Part shown: positions 1-11,570 of the stretch, piece after piece
Position numbering within the stretch: the stretch's first letter is position 1
How the letters are laid out: each line of letters opens with the position of its first letter
NCBI GenBank assembly: GCA_009617715.1
Contig: VTFK01000006.1
Location: 1,426,001-1,490,000 of the forward strand
Direction: 5' to 3'
DNA length: 64,000 nt
From: Plectrocnemia conspersa
Lineage: Eukaryota > Arthropoda > Insecta > Trichoptera > Polycentropodidae
The notes under the pieces: generated by a model
What the model was told of the DNA's origin: nothing
The model's input: only the letters and a program-made list of their open reading frames with translations
Databases searched by the model: none
Program-made: the position numbers and the translations under genes

Positions 1-140
1 CAATATTTTTTTAACATTAAGTATATTTTAAAATCTATTATAAACTATTTTTGACTTTTAATTACAATTACTGCCGCCATTTTCATACAAAATGGCGGAT
101 CAGACTAGCTAACTATTTTTTGAAAATAATTTGATGGAAA
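1..140. repeat. Fragment of dispersed repeat family B (GCCATTTT hairpin family)
   Basis: A perfect 10-bp stem (CCGCCATTTT at 74-83, its reverse complement at 89-98, loop CATAC) is followed by GGATCAGACTAGCTAACTA. Very similar hairpin-plus-tail sequences occur near 57.48, 59.83 and 60.03 kb, so this is one copy of a dispersed family. The class is unknown; no target duplication or coding trace is visible here. Confidence 0.6.
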
Positions 141-1385
141 TCTGACAAAAAATATGTTATATCCCGTGTATTAAAGTTGCGATATCATATTGAAATCTTC
201 TCTAACATTTAAATAACGATATATGTATTACATAATAAAAAAATTGCTTGCAAAAAAAAAATATTTACTGTAAAGCAAATATTCTGCTCGATTATTTTTT
301 CAATGATCAGAACCGGCAATATTTGCCAAATTAGCAAAAGAAGATATATCATATTTCGGCAATCATAAGTTAAACTCTTTCCGAAACTATTCTTCGTTTC
401 GTCTAACAGAGTCACTTTGAGGCTTATCTCGTATTTCACAATCACTTTTGCCGAGCAAAAATGTCATATAACTACTTCATTATTATTCCGACACTCGCAG
501 CGCATGGACGTCTTCAAATTGTTATCGCTATGCATACGTAAATGATAAATTATTGATTTTGATAGTTTATAACTTTCACTATTTCAACATAAAATATATA
601 GTAACATTTCTAATTTCTCTAAATTTGTTTAAAATATAGAAAGGAGTAATGATAAGTATATCGAATGTATATCCACATATTGTACTTTAGAGCAAATCAG
701 TGGGGCGTATACTCAAAGTTATCATCTCTTTTTTACCGCGTGTTAAATTTACATTAATTATTCTGAATTTTCGCAACTTATATAAATAACTGGATAAAAC
801 GTCTTAAAAATAATTTGCATGTCTAGATACTCCATTCAATCTCAAATTCCTGATTTATATCATCCTTTTATTTGTTGATCACGTTGAAGTCACCAGTTTT
901 GGGATCATGTAGCATGCGATAGTTTGAAACAGATAATATTTAAAGACCCCCAATTATTTATTTGAAAATGTCATATATTTTTAGAAAACATAAGCTAAAT
1001 TTTAACCAAATATATCAATGTCCAGAACAATTTAACTATGTAGCTTAACACATTTTTGCCATAACTGTTAGATTTTACTTCACTTTCTAGTTCTATATTG
1101 TTGCTGTTTCAAGTAATGTGTTCATTTCATTTCAGGGAGAAATGTTAATTTATGTGTGTTCACTTTGCTGTCTTTTTTATTGTGTTGTCTCGCTGAAAAC
1201 AATATTTTGATAATTTTATAGAACATTGTTGGTTAGATTCCGCATAAAAATTTATCCGCGCAAGACCCATTCCAGAGCCCCTCAATATAGTTCCCCCTTA
1301 ATTTCTATACCGGAAAATGGTATGGACTAGTTCAAAGATGACTTATTCTTGAAGAACTTTTACTATATTTAAATTAATTGTTTTG
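141..1385. other. AT-rich non-coding stretch, nothing recognised
   Basis: Low-complexity AT-rich sequence with scattered short frames and no codon-like organisation. I see no transposon termini, RNA gene or convincing regulatory cluster. Confidence 0.6.
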
Positions 1386-1404
1386 TATATATATATATAT
1401 ATAT
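1386..1404. repeat. (TA)n microsatellite
   Basis: An uninterrupted TA dinucleotide run of about nine units, directly upstream of a GC-richer island. Confidence 0.95.
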
Positions 1405-2260
1405 TTCTACCATCACAAAAACACGGTACGAACGTCAAACGTTACGTAAATGTTGGTAGAGCGGTAGTACGAAAGGCGAACGTCGGTGTTACCACACTTG
1501 CGCACACGTTAATAACGTGGTGCGATAGTGTTTAAAAATATGTTTATCGTTAAATATTGCCGTTTATAAGGGTTAATTGTTGCCAGTTTCGCAGCGAGTG
1601 ATCTTCGCTCTATTGCAATTTGAGACTTTTGAAGAGTCGCGCGCCTTATCAGCTGTCTTAGCTCGAGTCGCGTGATAAGACTGTTTATGCGCGATAGTGA
1701 TGCAAAAAGTGTCAGAAGCTCGGTCGAAAGCGACGCACGCGAGCGTCTCGATCATTTCGGATCTACGAATGATCTATGCGTGCCTATGGAAACGGATTAT
1801 GAAAAGTGCCCCCCGCGATATCGCGCAGCGAAAGGGGAGCTCGGTCCCTATATAGGGGTGCCCTTAAAAACGTCCCAATCTTCCCCCCTGATTTTCAGAT
1901 TTAGGCTCACAATCTCTTCTCTTTGCCTGCCATTAAATATTGTAGAATAACGAACGATTTCCAATCGACATGGAAAAATTTATGCGGTGGAAGCAGTATA
2001 CCGAGAACGACCGGCAATTCTCGCCTGGTATCGTCACCAGTCGTCGGTGGTGGTGACTCATTCCTCGTTGGAAGGTGCTGACTAAACACCGGACGAACTG
2101 AGCATACTACACGAACGTATGTGTTGTTCGACCAGGAAAATATTACTGAAAATAGTCGGACGCCCGCGCTATACGAACACGATAAAATTACTAGTTAGGA
2201 AAGGATATCGGGCAAGTTGAAAATACGATGAAAAGTCATACGTTTGTTGAGTATGCGTAA
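1405..2260. promoter_or_regulatory. CpG-rich island with a CArG-type palindrome
   Basis: Base composition shifts sharply to CpG-rich. The 12-bp palindrome CCCTATATAGGG (1846-1857) contains a perfect serum-response-factor CArG box (CC, six A/T, GG), which could equally act as a TATA-like element; GCGATATCGC lies at 1815-1824. Short frames cross the island on both strands (for example 1672-1950 plus), but none resembles a known protein. Regulatory DNA is inferred from composition and motif content only. Confidence 0.4.
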
Positions 2261-3142
2261 GAAAACTCACAACGGATAAGGTTGAATAAAAATGTAGGTT
2301 CTTTAATTAGCACTTTTGCGTCTAAAACGTGAGTTTCGATTTATTGTTTTTTAAATTACATGCATATAATGTATATTGTATATTCGGAAGTAGAGACTTC
2401 ACAACACCCCTTTATTTATTTTTCAAAATAGTCATAGGAATCTAGCACCTGCTCTATATTTCTAGACACTGCTTGACATTGTTCATAAAGCTAAACAGCT
2501 TTTTTTTTTTTAAACAAGTTCATCAGTAAAAGGATGGCTACCTACCACTCATTTTTTCAATATAAACCTCACGTATCTACTTCTGATAAAATTTTACAAT
2601 GAATGAAAACTGAACCTACTTAAAAATGCAAACTAAAACAAGAAAGGGATGTCAATTTACTATTATACAATCATTGTTACACACTCGAGTCGCTAATTTT
2701 TAAAATCATAGGCTGCAAATTTAGTTAATCTTTAAATATCATATAGATAAACTAAAATAAATAATTAAAATGTCCCCTTTTATGCTATAAAATATAGGAA
2801 TAGATTCAAATTCATTCTTTATTCATCCTGTTACTACAAATTTATTTCAATAATTGGTTATATACAATATTTTTAGTATGTTGTCTTCGCGTATTGCAGT
2901 AGCACGTAATCGGGCGTCAGAACGTCGCCGTTCAGCTCAACTTTCAGCTTTAAAGTTAAAAATAGCACAGTTGACCTAGAAATGGCAGCCAAAATAATAC
3001 GTGCATATGTCACGTCGCTACTTTTCATCGTTTGGGAATTTTTGTGACAAACTGACAAGACACATGTATTTTCTATTTAATAGTACAAAAAAAGCGGCCA
3101 TCCACTAAAATGCTCAGTGACTTTAAGGTTGATCTACCTTTA
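2261..3142. other. AT-rich non-coding stretch, nothing recognised
   Basis: AT-rich sequence containing one moderately GC-rich patch near 2.89-3.05 kb. No transposon ends, RNA gene or coding pattern seen. Confidence 0.55.
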
Positions 3143-3150
3143 GTATAGAT

Positions 3151-3398
3151 CATGGTTTCCCAAACTATGTTCCGCGGAACACTGGTGTTCCGCGAATCCA
3201 AAATATGTGTTCCATGGAGCCTAAATAGATATTTCACAAAAATTTGGTGTAAATTAAAAGAATGAACATATTCTACTTCATAATGAAGGTGAAGATTTTA
3301 GTACCTAGAAGTTGGGTACAGCAAAATAAGCTAAGTGTTCCGCCAAAATTTTCGGATTTGCGATGTGTTCCGTCGCTCAAAAAGTTTGGGAAGCCCTG
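3151..3398. mobile_element. Short non-autonomous hAT element (MITE) with 8-bp target duplication
   Basis: A 248-bp element starting CATGGTTTCCCAAACT and ending AGTTTGGGAAGCCCTG, with terminal inverted repeats. It is flanked by the perfect 8-bp direct repeat GTATAGAT at 3143-3150 and 3399-3406, the duplication length made by hAT transposases. Its left part matches, in reverse complement, the right end of the larger hAT copy at 57754-59215, so it is a deletion derivative of that family or shares its ancestor. It has no coding capacity and would depend on transposase supplied in trans. Confidence 0.93.
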
Positions 3399-3406
3399 GT
3401 ATAGAT

Positions 3407-4740
3407 AATAAGACCTGCAATTTAGTATGTCTCTTTCAAGCAAGTATCCAATAAAACTTAAAAATCGTGTTTGTCAACAACTCAATGCTATACCTTTTTT
3501 TAAATATAAAATATATTAAAAAAATTATATATTATATTTTTTTAAATATATTGTATAAATTGCTATCATATTTAAATAGAAAACTTTGACTTTGAATTGG
3601 CAGTCAGAATATATTCCACAAAACAGTAAAATAAACTCGTTTCACGACTATGATACCAATTTATGCATTAAAAGTTTTATTCAAATAATAGTTAATAACT
3701 TTTCTTTTAATGTCATATCATAAAAAAAACACTTTTGTAAAAATGCACAACTAGAAACATTTTACTGAATTATATTTTTTTAATCATCATTTAGTAAATT
3801 CAACAAATTCACTATTTGAAAATGGTGGTTTTTGTTATCTGGGTTAGATTAGACACAGATTGGGCATATATAATTTATGTGACGAGGCACCACCGGCCGT
3901 TGTCTTCCCGTCGGGGTCTTCCAAAATAATGTGCTACCCTCTGCCGCCGTCACGTCAGTGCCACCGTAATAAATAGTCTAGTGACTATTTATATTCACCT
4001 ATAAAATCCTATGGCAATTTTCTTCCAAATAAACTAGTTTCTTTGTTTGTTATTATTTAGTTGCTGTAGGTTTATTCTTTATTCTGATCAAATCAATTAA
4101 TAATAATCTCGATCGTGCATTTGTATAGTTGTATTCTTATTTCCGAATCATACTAATATTGATTCTTCGGTTCTCAAAAAAGAGCTTTAAAGCTCGATAT
4201 ATCGATTGAAATCTTGATATTTTTTTATACCATTTTTGTTATTTTTGTATGATATTAGCGGTAATACTAAAATACTTAATATTACGTATTGCAAATTTAC
4301 ATAAGATATTTTATAATATTTATTTATGATCATTGCATAAGCAAATCTTTCCAGAAATAACAATAATTTAAAGTTAAAAGGAACGCCAACCGAGACTTAC
4401 ATTTAGCACAGCCTGTTAAATTCACAAACAACATTTTTGTATTGTTGTTTGTGTTAAAAAATAACAATGCATTCAAAGTTATAGTTAAAGTTAATCATGA
4501 GAAGATCAAGTCGATTCAAAATTCACCATAACAATTTAAGATTTGTATTTATCATTACGATATCAAGTATTACGGAAATTCTTTTAAAGTTAAAAGGCAC
4601 GCCTGATTGATGTTTTTGCATTTAGATTTTTCCCAGCTTCTCCGGCCAAAAATATTATTAGACGTTAATCCAGATGAGACTATGAACATATGCAAACATG
4701 TATAATATATCAGCTCCCAGTAAAGCCTAAAATATTTTTA
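3407..4740. other. AT-rich stretch with a GC-richer patch and a 10-bp hairpin
   Basis: Mostly AT-rich filler. A GC-rich patch at about 3880-3970 ends with CACGTCAGTGCCACCG. A perfect stem CACAAACAAC (4423-4432) pairs with 4444-4453 across an 11-base loop. The phrase GTTAAAAGG(A/C)ACGCC occurs twice (near 4375 and 4588), suggesting an old duplicated repeat. No gene recognised. Confidence 0.4.
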
Positions 4741-5400
4741 GGTTAGATTTGGTTGCGTAGGCGCGTTTAAAAATGTCTGAAAATGGAATCACACCACCGC
4801 CACAGGTCCTGGAATTATTTTTTCGACTGTCAACCCACGCGCCTCCGGTGGAAAACGAGCGTGGGGGAAATTTGAACTGACAGCTGACACCCTTTGAAAG
4901 ATGGCGTTCTCCCGCCGATTTTCAAATGTGACATTTCGTCGCCGAGCTTTTCGCCGCGTGCGTCTACCGCCAGGAGGCGTGGGCTGTGTTCGCCCGCCGC
5001 AGCGGTCGGCGAGTTAATGGCCGCGTTTTGATTAGCGGAGCGCATCTTCACGCGCGCAGCGTTTTTTTTTCGCGTGGCAACCCCCGGGGGCGCGCGATAA
5101 GGCTTATCGCGCGATGACGTCGCCGATGACAGGCCGGGCGAGGGCGAGGTAGGGGGTGGAATAAGGCTGCATTCGATTGCAGTCGCATCCCCGTGGGGCC
5201 GCGGGTCGGACGCGCCCGCTGTCCGCTACGCCCACGTGGCCTCAACCCCCACCGCCGCCTCTAAAAGCGGTGGTAGGTGGGCAGCGGGGATGGTGACGTC
5301 AGTGCCGCCCCGCGATTGTTTGGATCGTCACTCCCTTTTTTCGCGTGCGGTAGCGCCGCCTAATGAATGCATTTCAGGATTACGCATCGCTAATTGGCAA
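4741..5400. promoter_or_regulatory. CpG island with paired GATA sites, CRE and E-box
   Basis: Strongly GC/CpG-rich. Visible motifs are an inverted pair of GATA sites in a perfect 11-bp-arm palindrome (5091-5113), a CRE-like TGACGTCG (5115-5122), an exact CRE octamer TGACGTCA (5294-5301) and a CACGTG E-box (5233-5238). No TATA box, initiator or coding start can be assigned confidently. An enhancer or promoter role is inferred from motif clustering; the bipartite GATA arrangement is the most specific element. Confidence 0.5.
5091..5113. promoter_or_regulatory. Palindromic double GATA site
   Basis: The 11-bp arm CGCGCGATAAG is followed by one G and then its exact reverse complement, placing GATAAG and CTTATC head to head. 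Inverted paired GATA motifs are known targets of two-zinc-finger GATA factors; binding here is inferred. Confidence 0.5.
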
Positions 5401-6690
5401 TAATCTGCTTACTGCTCTCCATACGAAAATTATGAAAATGGACAACTGAAATATGCTGAAGAAACGCACTTAGTCACTGATTTTTATTTAAAATAGTTGA
5501 TATATTAATAACGAACTATCTCGGAACATTCCAAGCCTTCCAAAATTCTTGAAATAAATATACACAGCATGAGCCTGAGGGGCAACTTATTTTAGATACA
5601 CGATTTGAATTTACAATTGCCAGAGTATGTTTGTTTGTTATCAGGGGTATTAAACAAAGAAGTAATACAAAAATAAATATGAAATGATACTTTAATTTAC
5701 TTTTAATATATAAATTTAGATTCCCAAATCAACGATTGTGGTGAAGATTTTTACATACCTGGTCCTCAAAACTTTTGAGGACTAAATCTATTTATTTCAT
5801 ATATAGTATATATATAACAAAACTGAACTAATTTTCTTGATAGTTTTATTTTATGTAAAAAATATTATTGAAAATGGGATGAAATAACAACATGAACTTT
5901 AGAAAACAGATAAATCTATAAAGATAATGATTTATACTCTTTTTAGACTTTTGGGGCATTAAATTAAATTATATTTAATTAAAGAAAACTTTACGCCACA
6001 CAGCGTGAAACTTATTTCACTAAACATTTCAAAATTGTTCTTTGTATAAAAACAAAATAGTTCGTTAATTGAATCATTATGAAATAGATATTTATAATTA
6101 AATGATTTTATTTTTCATTTATATTTAATACTTTATTAATGTTTAAAATTAAAAGATATTGGATACATTGCTACCCGCGGTGTCTCAATTGCGATTAAAA
6201 CTCACACATGAAATGCAATTTATATTTTTTGGCTACTTAACTCATAAGTTATCAGTGGACTAATTCAACTGAAGCAACAAGAAATTCCACGTTTAAACTT
6301 CGCAATCGACCCGTTTTGCCTGCTGTTTTATTTTCAACGTAAAAAAGCTTTTCATATCAATGTTAAGACAGACATAGATACAGACATTAACAATGCAATG
6401 TAGTGTTTTTTAAACTTATTGTTGTTCAAATAAATCATCGATTTATTTTGGCAACGTTTTTTGCCACCTTTTTTTTTCGCTTCGGAACAAAAAGTATAGA
6501 ATTGCTTATGCCTTCCTTCTGTTTACGACAGAAGAGACTTCTCTCCCTCAACCCCTTCGTTCCGTCGTTGGCTTTTATCTTGAGTCATCATACTTGCGAA
6601 AAACATTACGCCAGCAAAACGCTTTCCAGCTCACACGCCGCCGAGAGAGTTCGATCCGAATTAAAAACGTTTCTATTTGTCGTGTTTTTA
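5401..6690. other. AT-rich stretch with one 21-bp palindrome
   Basis: AT-rich filler. At 5762-5782 a perfect palindrome has 10-bp arms (GTCCTCAAAA and its complement) around a central C. Plus-strand frames near 6403-6774 are low-complexity and unlike known proteins. Nothing else recognised. Confidence 0.5.
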
Positions 6691-7345
6691 TTTTATTTTT
6701 TTGAGGACGCTCTCTCTCTCTCTCCAGAGCTTTTGAATCGTCAAAATTTTGAACGTTCCCGCGTCGAGTCGTAAAAGCGAGTCGTATAGCCGTCGTTCGT
6801 AAAGACCGCGGCGGAATGCAGAATGTAACGATTGAAATCCGGCCTGGTCGGTACGGGCGGTTTTCCCTTGCTCGAGACCCGCGCCGCCTAACGTCGAGCT
6901 GCGCATACAACGACGCGGCGAGCGAGCGATAGTAGGCTCTGCGACCGGTCGGAGCCGAGCGAACGCGATAAGAGAAAGGCCAACCGAAGCACTGCTAGCT
7001 GCCATGGCACACAACGCTCGGCTACGTTTCTGAGCTGCTTCGATGGCGACGTCCTCGCCGTTCGGCTCTTCGATATATCCGTTTCGGAGGTCGCGTTTTT
7101 TTGTACGAATACCGAAATGTTGAGAGAGAGAAGCGAAAAAAATAACGGCGTCGTAAATTTGCGTTTTTACAGGAAGGATTTGATCTTAGTTTTTACGTTA
7201 TTACGAAATAATTATTCGGGAAAATCGCCTCAGCATGGGAATATATCACGGGCACGTGTGGCGCACGGCTGGAAAGAAGGCCAAGCAGGCAGCGAACGAC
7301 CCACACCTACACCCAACCAACCCATGGCCCCGCAATGATTCTAAC
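6691..7345. promoter_or_regulatory. CpG island with GAGA run and E-box
   Basis: A (CT)n run at 6709-6724, a GAGA-factor type target, leads into CpG-rich sequence with CACGTG at 7253-7258 and GACGTC near 7048. Overlapping short frames occur on both strands, as expected by chance in GC-rich DNA. Regulatory function is inferred. Confidence 0.4.
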
Positions 7346-8235
7346 ACGGTGTGTACGACGTGTCTCACCCTGTGTTTGACACGGCTTCAAAATACATCTT
7401 AATCGTCAACCCGGATGGGCCTTCATGAGTTCATCAGTCTATCAATTGAAAAATCCACAAAATAGAATTTTCTTCGAAATATCTGGCTGTTGACATTTAC
7501 GTAGTAGTCATCTTCAAATATTAAACTGATTTTCAATTTATACACATTTAACAAAACATCTATATTACTATTTATGACTTAAGTAATCATTATGAATATG
7601 TTTTCAATCATGCGTCACCCTCCTCTGTCTTTTCAATATCTTTAATTGTTAAAAAATATAATTCTTTGTTAATTCACTAATATGTTACTCATTACATCCA
7701 CTGTCAATGTATAACAGCGAATGAATAACAGTAAAATCTAGCCTATACCATATATTTCATTGATTTAATGCTGTATAAGCTTATTTAAATAAATACGACC
7801 ATTTTATTAGGCAAGTCCTTAGATGCGAAATCTGTAAATCAACGTAGTACTAACATTTTAACGTTAACCTATAAATTATACTTAATACAAGTGACTACAA
7901 AAAGCTCACATCCCGATTGAATCGTGTATGATATTTTTATTGGTATAACATTAAATATTTTATTATTTATAAATCGACTTATTGATTTCTCTGACTAATT
8001 AGCATGTTGCAGAAGTGTCGCAACCCAAATTATATTTTAAACTTAGTTTTCTTCCAGTGAATGATCTGGCATCATCGTGGTGAAAGACTTTCTATTCAGT
8101 AAATGCAGCCGTTTTTTATTTGATTCTTAACATAATTCGCTATTTTTCTCAGTTTTAAATAATACGATTGACAATTTTCAGATAAAATAAGGGTTGATTA
8201 ATATATTTTTCGTACAAAGCGAAGCTTATATATGT
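7346..8235. other. AT-rich non-coding stretch, nothing recognised
   Basis: AT-rich sequence with no transposon ends, RNA gene or coding pattern that I can support. Confidence 0.55.
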
Positions 8236-8632
8236 CATAAAATATTTAATTGATCAAATATTCAACATTTTTACAATTTTCAATGAATTAAACTGATTCG
8301 CGGTAGTTGCATTACTTCCTTTTATAAATCAAATTTTATAATTATTCGTTTATATTATTAATTTATTTAGCTAATTGCTTAAGGTTTGTTATACGAAACT
8401 ACCCAGAATCAATTAAATAATGTATCTTTTAAATAGGTGTCGCATATAACATTTGATTGATAATATTCAATATTTCCACAACTTCCTTTGAATTAAGTTT
8501 AGTCGCTATAGTTGCATACTTCCTTTTTTTTTTTAAATTATGGTTATTTATTTTTTTATTAATTTATTTAGTCAATATAACTTTAGAGGTCGTTATACGA
8601 AACTAAAGAAAATCAATTGAATAATGTTTAAA
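8236..8632. repeat. Two-unit tandem duplication, about 205-bp period
   Basis: Two diverged head-to-tail units share ordered landmarks: GTTGCAT followed by ACTTCC (about 8307 and 8511), a long AT stretch ending TTAATTTATTTAG, GTTATACGAAACTA (about 8388 and 8592), and then AATCAATT(A/G)AATAATGT. The unit is non-coding. Divergence indicates an old local duplication. Confidence 0.75.
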
Positions 8633-8769
8633 TAATTAATTATTAAGACAAAATGTATAAAAAAATATGTTTGAAGACAAATGCAAATCAACAAAATACG
8701 CAGTAGTGTGATTTCATATTTTTGTAAAGAAAAAGTCATATTGTAATTATGTTTCATTTTTAATTAAAA

Positions 8770-9290
8770 ACAAATAATACATTTGCCGCGCGCCCGCACT
8801 GTAGTTAGAGTGCGGGTAGGTGTTCCCAGGCCGCTCTGTGTGTGTACGATCGCTCGCATGTGTGTGTGTGTGTGCAGGGTGTGGGGCAGTGCGCGCGTGT
8901 GCGTGCGACCCACGGGCCGGTTGTGTCGAACACAAAAAAAAACTTTCGAATGTGGCCCGAGCTCGCACACGACTGCAGCACCACACGCACACATCCGCGC
9001 GCACACACGCACGCAAAGCAACACAGAGATGCTCTCCTGTCGGCAGCTGGCGGCCGACTGTCGATGATGACGTGCGCAATGCATCAAGCCCGCACCGCAA
9101 CACCACCCCCCGCGGGGAAAATTATCGTGAAAAAAAGAAAACAAATTGAACGAAGAGGAAAATGTGTGTATATTTGCCGGCGGCGCTCTTATTCCAAAGT
9201 TCGGAGCGCTCGCGGCCGGTACTCTCGACCCGCTCTTTGTCCGCGGGCGGATTTCGGTCGCGCTCGGAAAGCGTATGCCGCTTTTCGCTA
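8770..9290. promoter_or_regulatory. CpG-rich island with GT/CA alternating tracts
   Basis: Alternating purine-pyrimidine sequence, (TG)n at about 8857-8875 followed by GCGCGCGTGTGCGTGCG, and on the far side CA/CG-rich tracts (about 8980-9020). The two tracts are roughly complementary and oppositely oriented. Such tracts can adopt Z-form or pair with each other. Many overlapping short frames here come from low complexity, not genes. Confidence 0.4.
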
Positions 9291-9412
9291 TGTTAGGACC
9301 AAAATTAAAAAAAAAACATATTCGAATTATTTTAATTGGCTTGTTTTCGTCTCATTTAAATGAGATAGATGATATATGCCCACTTTTTCCGCTATGTTAG
9401 GATCAAAACATG
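9284..9412. repeat. Short direct repeat flanking a 16-bp palindrome
   Basis: CGCTATGTTAGGA(C/T)CAAAA occurs at about 9287 and again near 9390. Between the copies lies the perfect palindrome TCTCATTTAAATGAGA (9350-9365). No known element recognised. Confidence 0.6.
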
Positions 9413-10242
9413 AGAAATATATACAAACATGCCTGTATAGACTCTATACCTGATTCTATGAAAAAGTCCTTGTACTTTTAGTCCCAAATGTACTTTTACA
9501 GATGATGTTTAATCTTTCTTTGGACATTTATATTCTCAGATGTTTGAAAATCAAAAATGATTCACTATTATAGTAAAACGGGAATGTGTCTTCCTTTCCA
9601 ATTTGAAATATAACGTCCTCTGCCCGCCTTTAAAAATCCTCCTCTTTTGGTTTACACTGAACTGAACTATCCTATATGTACATCTATTTAAGTATTTTGA
9701 TATAGTATATATAAAAGTCATAGTGTACGTATGTACATTAATTACTTCTACGCTGTTTCAGCTAGAACTTAAAGATTTTAATACGGTCATATTGTTGTCT
9801 AAATTAACCATTTTTGGACAAGGAATTAATGAATGCTTTGTCTTTTCTAATATTTAATTTTGCATTTGTACGTGTATAAAATATTAAATATAATAAAGAT
9901 AACTATTAGTACTGTTTAATAATAAATATAAATCGTTGACACGATGATGGATAGCAAAAATATAGTACAATTCCTAAATTAGGTAGTGCGTCAAAATGCG
10001 TCAAAATAATTTAAACTACTAAAGACGAAAATTCCGTCCAAGTGTCTTTTAACTTTAAAATATGCTTTCGCAATGACCATAAATAAATATCTTAGAGTAA
10101 ATTTTGAATAATCTTTCTTTGCTCTAGAGTGGGGTTAATATTTTTACCCCAGAAAAAAACATTTTATATATGATGTATTTTTTTAATTTTAATTTATATA
10201 TAATATAGTATGTGCTGCGGTAGCTTATTATTATACTTTTTA
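9413..10242. other. AT-rich non-coding stretch, nothing recognised
   Basis: AT-rich filler without recognisable element termini or coding traces. Confidence 0.55.
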
Positions 10243-10455
10243 TATACCTCATATCTCGATTTGAATAAATTATTACGATATTCATCCGTAAGATTAGGAA
10301 AATCTAGAAAAACATAATCTGTGATGATCGATCGTAATTATAATGATCACTAATTCTGATCTCCCAGACACGATAAATATTGAAAAATACAAAGGTTCAT
10401 ATGGGATTTGAGCCCAGGTCCTTCAGATATTAGTCACCGACCATACCACTATTTA
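10243..10455 (-). mobile_element. tRNA-derived SINE, copy 1
   Basis: On the minus strand the sequence begins with a tRNA-like head: an A-box-like AGTGGTATGGTCGGTGAC is followed by a degenerate B box GGGCTCAAATCC. About 150 bp of body follows, ending with AAATCGAGATATGAGGTAT. The same order (head, TTAGGAAAAT..., AAATCGAGAT) recurs at 19751-19978, defining a family. RNA polymerase III promoter function is inferred from the boxes and is probably decayed in this copy. Confidence 0.72.
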
Positions 10456-11336
10456 TATTGCTGGTAAAGTATAATATAATAAAAAAAACATCTCCGTTTT
10501 CAAATACAAAATAATATGTAAATAGAAAACATTTTCTGTCAAAATACGTATAAAATGATATGAGCAGAAATGATTGAAATATTATATATCAGTCAAACTT
10601 GTCATCTGTAAAGTACTGAAATTACGTACATCTTGGAATTTATATTGCATTTGCTACGAAACAGAATTTAAGACAAATTTGTGTTTTTAAAAGTGGAATA
10701 ACTTGTTTATGACGTAAATGGCTTAAAAAACGTAGTGTTATGATTTTTTTATGTATTGATTGAACAATACAAGTGTTATCTCTGTTTACATAAAACTTTT
10801 CAACCGGTCTTAATTAAGTGGAAGCTTTTCGGAAATATCTAAACTAGGTAACTACTCCCATTTACGAAAAATTAGATAAAGCTATTAAAACTATGTACTT
10901 ACCTATAACTCACCATCGACTAAATTATTGCGTATTTATTTTTCAATGACTGAAACAATTAAAGTGATTACTGCTCTCTTCATCTCTACAAGCTGTGTTG
11001 GATTTATTTGGTTAATATACTGTAACGTTTTCCAAATAGTTAAACCTACGATCTCAAAAAGAAAACCATAAATTATCCTGGCATTTTATTGCTTACTTGA
11101 ATCTCACGTTATTATGTAGTCGCATTGATTTTTAGCTAATATATAATCTTAATAACATTAAATATTCCTTACTATTATATGATATATTGTCAGAGGAATA
11201 TAGATTTTTCTTTTTAGTGTGCTAAACTCCAATTTTTGCCCCGAAACACCCTCGTGCGTTGCTCACATATTGTTTTTAACGGCACGTATTTTTTGAGTCA
11301 AAATTTTAATACTGTTGTCGTCATAATTTATAATAC
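10456..11336. other. AT-rich non-coding stretch, nothing recognised
   Basis: AT-rich filler; no supported features. Confidence 0.55.
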
Positions 11337-11570
11337 ACGGGTCAGAATTTATATTAAGTGGTCAGAATATAAGCGGCCGGAATAAATATTAAACGATCAG
11401 AATTTATATTAATTTATCTGGTTTTAGAATTTATATTAAATGGCTAGAATTATTTTGTCACATGATCAAAATATTTTTTCAAGCAGTATTTATATCACAT
11501 GATCTGTATTTTATCCTCAAGATCAGTTTCATGTTGACAGGTGGTCCGTATTATAATACATGATTATTAT
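11337..11570. repeat. Degenerate minisatellite of TCAGAATTTATATTAA-like units
   Basis: Five or more imperfect iterations of a roughly 20-27-bp phrase resembling GGTCAGAATTTATATTAAGT, drifting to ATGATCAAAATATTTT and ATGATCTGTATTTTAT further right. Unit length and sequence both vary, so it is an old or non-homogenised array. Confidence 0.6.

Noticed and set aside
8747..9400. Cluster of six overlapping frames of 67-173 codons
   Set aside because: They arise from GT/CA and CpG-rich low-complexity sequence that lacks stops on both strands; the products are repetitive Cys/Arg/Thr strings.
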